A DNA stretch of 64,000 nt from Parus major (Eukaryota > Chordata > Aves > Passeriformes > Paridae). Below are positions 22,877 through 33,700 of the stretch, piece after piece. The notes under the pieces were generated by a model, which saw only the letters and a program-made list of their open reading frames with translations, ran no database searches and had not been told where the DNA came from. How positions within the stretch are numbered: position 1 is the first letter of the stretch; each line of letters begins with the position of its first letter. The translations under genes were made by a program, and so were the position numbers. The stretch lies in the NCBI RefSeq assembly GCF_001522545.3, contig NC_031770.1:32558566-32622565 (forward strand). Reading direction: 5' to 3'.

Positions 22877-25800
22877 GCAGCCATCAACGCTGCTCCTCCA
22901 CACACAAGAATTTCTGCTGCATCTGCTCTGAGACTGCAAAACCTGCATTTATGGGAAACTTGCTGAAAGAAAGGCAAAGGGCACAGAGTTGTAAGAGAGG
23001 AAAGCACAGGAAGAAGAGGGAGCAGGATTGTATGTTTTACATTTTCATGGAAAAGGAGGGAGGATAAAAAACAGTCTGGGGATGTGGGCCATGGAGACTG
23101 GGTGCTGTGGGCAGCAGTAGTGGAGGTCAACAGCCGGACAGTGCCATGATTTGGGAGCACTGGCCTCAGGAGCAGGGGCAGATACCATCTGGGAAGGACA
23201 GATCTGAAGAGGGGCCTGCCCCATGCAACAGGGAGAGGAGAGTGGTCAGGGGGCAGAGGCACACAAATTAGGATAGGTTTTGTGATAATGTGGGTTTTCC
23301 CTGCTTTCACTGAGGGAAGAAAATTTTCAGGACTTGCCTAGAAAAGAAAGTCAGTTTCTAGTCTTGGTGTTTTCAGAGAAAAGTTTAGAGTTGTGTCCCA
23401 AGGGAAATTTTAAGGGTAAGTGGTTAGAAGTGGGGAAAGAGGGGAAGGGCTGTTAAATACAAATACTTTACTGATATTTTTACTTAATCAGTTTGTTTTG
23501 CACTTCAAGCAGGCAATTTTAAGAGCTGGTGGGCAGGGTGGCTGCTCTCTGGTCACCTCTGCCTTGCTGGAAAATGCAGCGGGCTGCAGCACTGCTCTGA
23601 CTCTCTGGCCCATGCTGCTTGGGAAGGGTCCAGTTCCATGGCAAGCCTAGTGCTTCCATCTCACTTCCTTCTCCTGCATCTCCAATGTCCCTCTCTGCTT
23701 CAGGGAGCATTGGCTCCTTTATGCAGACCCCTTTCACACCATCACACATGTTGTGTTCTGTGGAGTCCATAAAGCAAGTCTGCAGTGTGGTGATGACTTA
23801 ATGTCCTGGTGCCACTAACCATGACCCATATGGGGACAGGAGGCCAGCTACAGGTGTCCATCACCTGGAGGAAACAGTCAGTGAGGAGTGTATTTATCAC
23901 GTGTGGAGAAGAAAAACCACAGTGTCAGCTGGAGGCCAAAAACAACAGCCAGTAGAGGAGGAATTCATTAAGAGAAAAGTCAAGAGAAGCAAAGTGTGTT
24001 TATGTAAAGGCAGAGCCAGTGGCGAGCCATCTTGCAACCCACAGCCACGTAGGGTCAGAGCTGGAGCCATGCCCACCCAGATGCTCCCACACCAGCCATA
24101 TCCTCAGCTGGGCTGTCCTGGTACTTGGTGACCCTCCTGCCGCCTCTCAGTTGGCCTGCAGGGCTCCAGCAGAAGGGCTTTACCAGTCTTGATGTTTCCA
24201 CACCCCCTAGCATCATCATTTGTTGCTGGGTTTGGGGCACTCAGGCAGCAGTGGGCCCTGGAGCAAGTGGGTGATTTTTCAGAGCCAAAGGCCCCACAGT
24301 GTGGGAACTAATTAGATGGGAAAGATCATACCCTGGACAGAGTTCCTAGCATGAAGGGAATAAACCTGAAGCTCTGAGAGGCAGGGAGTGGGGGGGATGC
24401 TGATAGAGTCATCCTACCTTAGACTTACAAGGTCAAAACCTGCAGCTGCAGTTGGCTATTTCACCCCAGGTAACCCTAGGTATTGTGAAGACCACCACGC
24501 CCCTGGGTCTTTGGAAGCTGCCCCTAGGACCATGTGGTCTCTCTATGAACATTAAAATCTGTCCTGGGCACTCCATGGACCCCATTCCGTTATTATTGCC
24601 GCACTGCCTGGCTGGACCGATCCGAGATCACAGAGAGCTGACTGTGGTACCACAAGGGATACACACCCCTGCTCCTAATGCCTTCTCAGCTTAGCATCTC
24701 CTCTGGCATGTAGGCAAGCAAGTTCCCAGCAAAACAGTTGGAACAGACTTCAAAAAGATTTACACTGACAACCTTTACAACTTTTCTATATCTTGATCCT
24801 CTCAGCTGTACACTGGATTAGGCGCTGTCTGAAGCCTGGAGCGGCCAGTCTGAGGCTTGTTCTCCTCATTTTCTGGGCATGCATCAAGGATCTCCTTACT
24901 CCAAGTCCTAAACCCTCTGCTTCCCATGCTAGCCTAAAGCAAGTTCTGTCCTGTGTCAATGGCCTTTTCTGGACCCTGGCTATTGGGGCACAGGGGACCC
25001 CACAAGGGCGTGGGATGGGTTTGCCCACTACGACACAACCTAGTAAAGTTCAGTAAGGCAACAGTGTCTTCTCCACCTTGAGACTGCCCCAGACAGAGAC
25101 CTTTATTCAGGAGGAGAGAATTAGCCCAAACCTTGTATTCCCTGACTGTTTTTGCCAAGATTTTTTCCAATAGGTGGGGATGGAATCAGAGGTGGAGTCA
25201 CTTCATGAGGACAGGAAACTGCTCAAACAAAGTTCACACTGCAAAAGTGGAGATATTTAGCAATCACTAAAAAAAAAAAAAATAAAGTACCCAGCATAGT
25301 GGACACGGTTACTGAAGGGCGGAACACCAGGGCTTCCCTCCAAAGTGAGGGAGAAGTGCTGAGGCAGTGTTGGAGCAGCAGAGCAAGGGTCGAGGAAACA
25401 GTGTGTGGAAGCAACATTGCTGCACTTAAAGCTCACTTTTACCATTGGCTCCCTGCAGGGCTTTGTGTAAACCTCCTTTGTGCCTCAGCCTACTCCTACA
25501 AAACACAGAGGGAAAAAAGTGGGGTGAATTCCAAGGGGAGGTGAAGGTGTTATGTATTTAGAGGGCTGCTGAAAAGAGGAGAGGACTCCAATCTGCCACT
25601 GCAAATGATGGATCCAGTAGGCTCTACTGGGACAAGCTTGTTTGCTGAGCCTTAGGCCCCTATCACACTCCCCCCACAGCTGGGCTAGCCAGTGCTGTGG
25701 GGGGACTGCACTGGGAGGTGCCGGGTAATCACTGGACAGAGTCACTACTGCTGCCAGTGCTGCTTGAGCTTGTTTGTTTTCCTTAATCCCAAGAGGCAGC

Positions 25801-27315
25801 ATCTCTGACATGGCAGCAGAGTGATTAACAAGATCCAGCATTGCTGTCACAAGCATGTAATTATAGGTTTCCTGTGTCACTCCTGCTGGGAGGTCATTGA
25901 CTTGCCCTCCCTCACTCCAGAAGAGTGAAACCACCAACTCCCATATGCCTCTTAACCCCCTGCCCAGCTCCAACCTTCACAGCCCTGGCAAGGGAAGGGA
26001 CAGCAGGCTGAGGGATCAGGGAAACCCAGAGCAAAGAGGAGGTGAATCAGGAAGAGTGGATAAATGGGGGCTTAAAAAGCAGACCACAGAGGATCCTCCC
26101 CCCTTGCAGGTACTCAGGACCCTTAAGTTTTCCCACAAGACTTGTAGTACAGTGGCACATGTGGAGATAGCTCAGCAGCTGCCAAGAAGGGGCCTGCCTT
26201 TCAAGAGAGGGTGTCTGATGCATACTGGGAGGCCATCCTTCAGACTCCACAGCAGTGGGAACTGCCTGTTCAAGGGAGACCTTGGTCCCAGAGAGAAGGG
26301 AAACGTTCTCCTCATGAGCACAGAGGTCTGCTGGAAGTCAATACGATGACTGCACTGCCCACAGATGCAGAAAACTGGAAACTGTGGCCTGTTGCCTCTC
26401 CCACAATCCTTTTAAAACATCACCATACATCTGAGAGACTTGGGCAATCTTTCCTACCCCCTACATCCACATACCTCTGCCTATAAATATATAAAGCATG
26501 GGAGCTTTGCCACAGTTTGCCCATGTTCTCCCAAAGGAACTGCAAAATCATTTAGGAGGCCCAAAAGGAATCACTCTACTCTCCAACATGTATGTTTCCC
26601 TTACTAGCAGGCAGGCGAGGGAAACAGAAAGGAGCTGCTCTCACCAGATCAGTTTCTGAAGCTGTTGTATGTGGGATTATCTGCAAATTGCAGTGGAGAA
26701 GGACCTGCTGCTGGCCTGTCAGAACAAGAAGAGTTTTTGTGCTGCATTTGCTCCTGGAGAAGGCCAAGTTTCCTCAAGCTCTGTTTGTTTAGTAAGCCCT
26801 ACAGAAGGGAATCCATCACATAGCCTCCTTTATTAATGCTGGCAATCATCTGCAACCAGCTGTTGCCCAGCTGTCAGAGTGAGTATTATATGGGAATCCC
26901 TGCACAGAGAGCCACATCTCCTTATAGACCTGGGCTTCAAAAGAGACTTAAGGAAGAGCCTGGGAGGATATGGGAGCAGCCTGTTTAGTGGGTTACTGGT
27001 ACAGGCAGATGCAGCTGACCTTAGCTCTTAATCACACAACAAACTGCACCTCAGCTGTACTCCAGGCTTGCCTGGGTCCACACAGCAGCCAGTATGAATG
27101 CTCACCCTTGGAAGGAGCAAATCATTTCTGTCTGAGGAGTGCTGCATGGTCATCAATTCTCAGCCCGAGCAAAGAGTAGGTCTCTCCAAAGCACCACATG
27201 CTGTTGTATTTCAATGGAGGCCAAAGCCCTGACTTGTGTGTTCAGGCCAAAACAGGTTAGCACCTCATATGTAAAGCTAGCTGTGAAACCTAGTCTCAGT
27301 TCTTCCCTTACTGAT
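22877..27315. other. Unique non-coding sequence with a faint LTR-like patch near 24.4-24.7 kb
   Basis: No gene was recognised. A 162-codon minus-strand frame (25,485-25,973) and a 150-codon plus-strand frame (25,897-26,349) are not family-like. From about 24,440 to 24,700 the sequence has an ATTAAA signal (24,551-24,556) followed by a CpG-bearing stretch near 24,597-24,630 that looks like an LTR R-U5 end, but no boundaries could be fixed. A 15-base A-rich run is at about 25,269-25,283. Confidence 0.45.
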
Positions 27316-27490
27316 CCCAAGTATTTTGCATCTAGCCAGGCATACCTTCCAGAAGGTCATCCAGTTTCAATCCAAAGACATCAAGAAACAAAGAAGCTGT
27401 TATCACCCACAACAGAGTGCTCCTGCAGAGTTGCCTCCACCATTGAAAAATTCTGCCTTCATCCTAGTTTAGATTTGGCTAGCATGAGCT
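27316..27490 (-). mobile_element. Ancient CR1-type LINE fragment, antisense
   Basis: The plus strand here follows the antisense 3' region of old amniote CR1 elements shared by birds, crocodilians and turtles. Recognisable landmarks in order are CATACCTTCCAGAAGGTCAT, then CCAGTTTCAATCCAAAGACA, then TCAAG, and near the end GAAAAATTCTGCC with TAGATTTGGCTAGC. Divergence and indels are high, so the piece is old and inert. I compared it with remembered consensus, not by alignment. Confidence 0.6.
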
Positions 27491-29748
27491 ATGAAGCAGG
27501 CAAATCCTATATGAGTTGTGTTCTCACCTAGCACAGTTACCAAGAGCTTCAGTCTTGACCTAACTCCTGTATAAATCTACATGGGAGCAGACGGGGAGGA
27601 TTTTTGTTGCATTAAAAGGTAAACAAGCCTCATCCATGAAATGTGCTGTGAACAGGGGCACAATCTAGAACCTCACAGACAGAGGCGGAGAGTTTTCTAA
27701 TTCATACCAGCAGCCATCCCAGCTGCAAACCATTGCTCAAATAATCAAGGTTTCTCTGACACAGAAAACAAAGAAACATAGAGGTCCTTCAAGTGAAGGC
27801 TCTCAGAAGCAGCCTCACATCACAAAAAACTGCAACTAATGCACAAGCTTAGGGGTCACTGGGTAACTTAGCTATGAAGATACTCCTTCAAGTGGCAGTA
27901 CAAAGCTAGCAGTGGGAGTGCAGAGACAAACTGGAGGAGGCATGAGGCAGCTGTGTGGATCCTGCCAACCATCTTTCCCATTTCCTCCACAGGGAGCAGA
28001 GGGGAAAGGCTGCAGCATTCTGGCCTGTGGTGAGGATTACTGCTGAAATCCTCAATGCATGCCCCTTGTAGCTGGTCTGCCCACTGATGCAGTCCTCTGC
28101 ACAGACAAGGCCTGCATAAGTAGCCATCTTGCTCCTGACCACTTGCACAGCCAGTCTCTGAAACTCCCCTGGTTTCTTTCTTGCACCCCTCAATTCACAT
28201 GACACAACACCTTTGTGTTTCTGACTGTGCTTGGGGTGATTCATAGACACATGGACAATGGCTTTGTTTTAGTGAGAGGCCAGGGAGGAGCTCTGCTTGC
28301 CATGACAGAGACACTGCTGCTTTCTGAAACATTTCCCAGAAGGGAAACCCTTCACCTTGCTGAGGGCAACATCATGTTTGCTGTGCTGCTGCAGGGTCAG
28401 CCGTGCCTGACACATGCAGAGTGCCCTCCCAGAATGTGGGAGCTAATCACTTCCCCTGACTTGTCACAGCCCCAGGAGTGGAAACGTGTCCTGTAGCGGA
28501 TAAGGCACAAAGTGCAAAGCCCGGAGGTTTTGCTTCTGGAGGGGACTGAGATGATGCTCTATACTGGACTTCTATTATATTTGAATTTCTGTATAGCAGA
28601 GGGATCAAAATTTTTGCATGTAATGCAGGTAACTTTGAAAGCAAAGTACAAGGCATCCTTTAAACATCATGCAGGGAAGAGGCAGGTAGTTATTTGTCAT
28701 CTACAGTACTATTAGTTTGGTTAGGACCACCATGGCCATCAGTCCCAGTCCAGGCAACTACAAGCTGATCCAGAGAGATCAAGGACATTGACCTCCATCT
28801 TCTCCATCACTCACAGAATTAAATGCGTCATTTTGCTCCTCTGCAGCTCACAGGAACATCTGCTGGCCAAGGGAAGCAGACTATGCCACACATTAGAGAA
28901 GGTTAAAAAATTGTTCCAGCCAATCTGATTTGGATGGAAGTACTTTCCTGATCCCCAATCTTGCATTTCCTTAAAGTCTGAACACATGCATTATGCATGT
29001 CAGGCAGGCCTTGGAGGTGTTTCTGTGTGCCACTAAAGCCACCATGATACCCCACAACATCTTATATCTAGCAGAAGCCAGTAACTTGTGTATCACAGGA
29101 AAAGAAAAACAAACAAAAACTTTTTGAATGTCTTTTCAGCATTCTTTCTAAGTGAATCAAAAGAAGGAAAAAAGTTTGTTAGTGGGTTTATATGGGCAAC
29201 TTGAGACACGGATTAATTTAGCAGAATTGTGTATATTCCCTGGAATTACTGAGTGCACTGCACCAAACTGAAATGAGATCACTTTTCATGTCCCTTTTGG
29301 CAATATCACCAACTGGAACATCCAAAACTCAATATTGTGAGCTTAATCCCTCCAGTCCAGAACCCCGTTATTCAGATATCCGATCCCCTCCATAAATTCA
29401 GCAATCCTACCAATGAATTATGCAGCTGTCCTAAGTCTTAAGCATCAGCTGCCATCCCTATGTAAGATCAAGGTCATGAGGAATGGGAAGAGGGACAAAA
29501 AGTAAGACAGTTTGCTTTTTCTGTAGACAGAGAATACCCTATTCCATCCCAGGAACAGGGTCAGAGGTCCCCAAAGTGCCTGTGCTTTTCTAATTAAGAT
29601 GCAAAAGAGATATGGAGAAGAGTGAGAGGTTCATGTGTTTGATCTGTGTGTTGTATTAAGACCATTTGTTGATCTTGTCTTATTTTAAAATCTTGGTCCT
29701 TGAGATTTCTATGAAATGCCATTTTTCACGTCTTGGATTTTTTGTTTG

Positions 29749-29750
<2 letters not shown>
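27491..29750. other. Unique non-coding sequence with a short palindrome
   Basis: No gene or repeat family was recognised. At 28,984-29,000 the sequence ACATGCAT-T-ATGCATGT is a perfect palindrome around one base. Frames are under 115 codons and not family-like. Confidence 0.5.

Positions 29751-29810
<60 letters not shown>
29751..29810. repeat. Poly-T tract (T37, then GC-spaced T10 and T9)
   Basis: Thirty-seven consecutive T are followed by GC, ten T, GC and nine T. It could be the poly-A tail of a minus-strand retrocopy, but no retrotransposed gene sequence was recognised to its left, so an expanded homopolymer is as likely. The length in the assembly is unreliable. Confidence 0.95.
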
Positions 29811-30073
29811 CCTATTTATCTAACCCACAGATGTAACTGGTGCAGAAAATAGCAATAGGACATGACTCAGAAATACATACAAGTGTATCACTGTACATTT
29901 ATGCAAGTAAATTCCCATGAATTTGCTGCCAAGGATGGCTGCACTGCACTGGATATAGAACAGGTACTTGTATCAAAGTCCTCAAAGCCCTCTGAGCTTG
30001 TGGAAATGATCCCTCCTTGGACCTGGGGCCTTCTCCCACAAGAGGGACAGCTATACTTACTCACCACCAGAAG

Positions 30074-30160
30074 TCACAGAATCATAGAATCACTCAGGTT
30101 GAAAAGACCTTAAAGGTCACCAAGTCCAACCATTAACCCAGCACTGTCCTACTACTTCTA
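30074..30160 (-). mobile_element. CR1 3' tail fragment, antisense
   Basis: TCACAGAATCATAGAATCAC at the left end is the antisense CR1 terminal repeat (sense: the ATTCTATGATTCTGTGA-type tail). It is followed by GTTGAAAAGACCTTAAAGGT and CACCAAGTCCAACCATTAAC, the conserved 3'-UTR. Only about 90 bp remain, so this is a very short 5'-truncated insertion. Confidence 0.9.
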
Positions 30161-30705
30161 CTAATAAAAGCAAGGAAGCTGATGGAGAGTGATGTGTTTT
30201 GGAGTGTGAGGTGAGATCATACACTAGCTGACCCTGCACCAGGAAGTCAAGCCCAGCCTCATCTGTGACGCCTCTGCTGATCTTTATCTGATAGAAATGT
30301 GATTAATCTATCTGCAGCTGGGTCTGATGGGGAACTTGCAAAAGGTGAAAGGTGAGAGTGGATGAAGGACTGGTCAGTCTTGATTGGATGAAAGCTTTCC
30401 TGCAGCTCAGACCAAGGGGAGCAAGACTGTTAGCTCTGCAGAAGAACAGGGGAAAACTGAAAGTCAATGAGAAAAAACAAAGCTCCAGCATGCTCCTTTG
30501 GAATACTTTTTGAAGGTCATTACCATCATGCTATGGTCAGCTGCTGAAAGAAACAGATCCCAAATTACAACAAAAGACAGAGATTCTGTGAGTTCTCAAA
30601 CAATGACAAAAAGCAGGATAAATATTGCCACAAAGACAGGAGCAGCACTGGAGAAGCTAACCCTGCTATCAAGCTCTGCAGAGGAGTACCAAGTCATTAG
30701 GTCTT
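30161..30705. other. Unique non-coding sequence
   Basis: No gene or repeat was recognised between the CR1 tail and the hairpin that follows. Confidence 0.5.
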
Positions 30706-30737
30706 TTCTACATGTCCTGCTTGAAGGACATGTAGAA
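30706..30737. other. Perfect 13-bp inverted repeat with 6-nt loop
   Basis: Left arm TTCTACATGTCCT (30,706-30,718), loop GCTTGA, right arm AGGACATGTAGAA (30,725-30,737), with no mismatch. The arms contain the dyad ACATGT. The stem is shorter than a microRNA precursor and lies in unique DNA, so either a recent template-switch event or a protein-binding dyad is possible. Confidence 0.85.
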
Positions 30738-33700
30738 TCACTTTTTCTTGAATTCTGATTGCCAAGGTGCTCCAGAGGGAAGCAGAACTTCAAAAAACAA
30801 TACACAAGTACAATAGAACAAGCGTGAAGCAAACATTTAGCTGCAACACATAACACCTCCATTGGAAATTCCAGAGAACTCCAATGTCCTTCATGACAAG
30901 AATCAGTTAAATGTCACATCCTTGCAAAAAAGGCATTTCCACTTTACCAATCAGGAAACTGAAGCACCAGGAGATTCCAGCCGATGTTTCTAAATGCAGA
31001 AGCCTTAAATCAGATGTCTAACTTGCAGGCTTGTCAAAAATGGTCTGTCTTTCTGTTTTTCATGTCCCCACTGTTGCCACCTAAATAATTGTCAGCTGAC
31101 CTACTTCAACATCCATAACCACAAACATTTCCATAAAGCTGACAACTATTATTTTTGATAAGAGGGCCCAATTCAACCACTCAATTTTTCTAGTTAATTC
31201 CAAGGCTCCCAATGCCATTTCCACCTGATAAAACAGAGAAGAAGCTTGTCAAATAATTTGCTTAAAATTTCCCTGAGTTTTCACAGTTACCTCTTGCATA
31301 GATATTTTTTTCCAATCTGAAGGCAGCAGACTCATGCATGACTATATGGGGCCATTTGATCCTATCACTTTTCAAACAAACACCCCCCCTGGAAATCAGG
31401 TGCTAGCAAGTCCCAGCAAGAAAAATCTGTGTTCCAAGACCATGGATGACTGTAGTTGAGATCTGTATTAACGTGTTCTTTCCAGGCCAAAAGAGAATTC
31501 ATATCTTTTTTTAAGTTCACTTTATCCAGACTTCTGGTTTGGATCACTGAATCGGATGTTTGAACAGATCTTCCCACTGCTCTTCTTATGGCAGGACAGT
31601 AAGGATCTTATGTGACAGGACTGATACTATTTTGTAAGATAAAAGTACACAACTTTTTGAAAATAAAAAAGTGACCCTTCATCACTTACAATACAAGTAG
31701 GAATTCCTGTTCATGAAAATACTAAACACTTTCCCTGTCTGTGTTAAATTAGTAGCATTCATATGCAGCACTTTCAACCATTTATGAGGCGCATTTCCTG
31801 CAATCAAAAACATATGTCCCATAAATGGCCCATTTCTAAGTTTGCTTTCCTAGAGCAGCTGGCCATTCCTGAGAATACAAAGCAGAATACATAAGCAAGT
31901 GTAGTGTTTGCTGATACCCGGAGCTGTCCGGGAAATAGAAATCCCTTCCAAAAAGAAAGCAAACAAGAGTAGCTGAGTTTCTTTTTAAGGAAAATACTAA
32001 TCTGAAAAATCAAAAATCCTGTCTTCATTACAGTTCCACAAAAAAATAAGCTTTACAAGAGCCAGAATGAAAACTTCTGGTTGGGATATATATTAGGGAC
32101 CTCCATCTGGTAGGAATATATTTGCTTTCTGGAGCAGGTGAGCTGTTGAAAACTTAGGGGCTGACTTCCTATCTCCCAGCCTTCTTGCATCTCTGACTGC
32201 TCAGCTTTATTTCTGATTTCTGGACCTGAGAGGAAGGCTGACTGTCTGAGAGCTGCACAGAAAGACAATTTCTGTTAGTCAGCCTATAATGCTCTTGGCA
32301 ATTTTATTTTCTTCTTGCAAAAGAAAGAGCCAAGATACTTCAGTTTGATTTTCCCAATGGAAATCTGCAATTTTGTTACAGAAACTGCAGAGTTAGTGAA
32401 AATGGCTCTTTCCATTGGAGAATTATTCTGATTATCTAGCTTTATTAATACCCTTAACATTGTTTTGCCATTCCTCCTATTTGTGTATCAGTGTCTGGCC
32501 ACTGAACCAAATTTCCAGCCAGGGCTTTCATAGTTATCATTCCCAGAGGGCCATCATGTAATTCTTGGAGTACAGTAGACCTGAGATTTATTACAGTAAG
32601 TGCTCTGGTGCCACACGTTAGGCAACCTGGACGTGTATTTCAGTACTCTCCTTCCAGCCAAGAAGGCTCAAATAGGCTGTGTGCTAAGCCCATCTCTTCA
32701 TCCTTTCATCAGATGTCTCCATCGATTTGGCTTGCTCTCTCTTTCACATTTCATTAAGATACCTGTCACTCTCCAGGTGCTTGTGGTACCAGTCACTAGG
32801 TATCCCTACCACACCACCCAAGCAGGAAGTACCCCAGAAAACCTTCCTTCTTCCTAACCAGGCTGTTCCTGCTAACACTGAAGTCAACGTTCAGCATTTG
32901 CAACCAGAGTAAATAGTTTCCTCTTGAGATAAGCTGTGGTTAAACCGCTGACCTCCCAAGATGACCCATGGGTCTTTTCTCTGGGTGTGAGCACAGTGCT
33001 GCAGACAGATGCCAGCGAGCCCCAAGTGTGGCTCCTTTGAGTATTTTACCCTGATGTCCGGCTTTCAGCATCAGTGTTTCAGGCGCATGGCAATATGCTG
33101 CAGGCTAATTTTACAGGCAGTTTCATTTTCTGTTAATGCAAAGTTGTTTGCTTTATCTGTAGCCTTGGCACATCTGTGGATCAACATTACTTCTGTCCTT
33201 TGTGCACTGGTCTGTTTAGGGAGTGTAATAGTGTTGATGTGTTGGGCAAGACCCATTGGTAATAACTCCCTATCCCCAGAAAGGAAGAAAATTGTGACAT
33301 ATCTTGTAGCTGAGGTGCCTTGAGGATAGTCTCATGCATTACTGTGATTTATGAATATCATCTACAAGATCCACAGCATATGGCTGAGATTCTGGAAAAA
33401 TCACTTTTCCCTCATTTGCTCCAAAGCTATTCTTGACAGCCTCACCAGTACTTCTGCAGACACCCCTTGTTGTCATTTCCAATAAACTCTGCTTGCATTG
33501 CTCTGAAAGTTAAAAATGTTCTGCAACAGCAGGGCCAAGACCCTCTGTCAGAACATGGGCGTGGAAACTATCCTAGTGTTGGCCTGTTATGCTAGAATAA
33601 AATTGTGTGTGTGTGTTATTCACTGGGTTGTTGTTTGGTTTTTTTCCATCAGCCAGGACTCCTATAGATTTGATAAGTTTTGCTTAGTCAAACCTAGGCA

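Noticed and set aside
30706..30737. MicroRNA precursor
   Set aside because: A 13-bp stem with a 6-nt loop and no extension of pairing outward is too short for a Drosha/Dicer substrate.
33009..33323. Hydrophobic 104-codon frame that could look like two membrane segments
   Set aside because: T-rich DNA routinely yields Leu/Val/Phe-rich frames; no start context, family or neighbouring exons support it.
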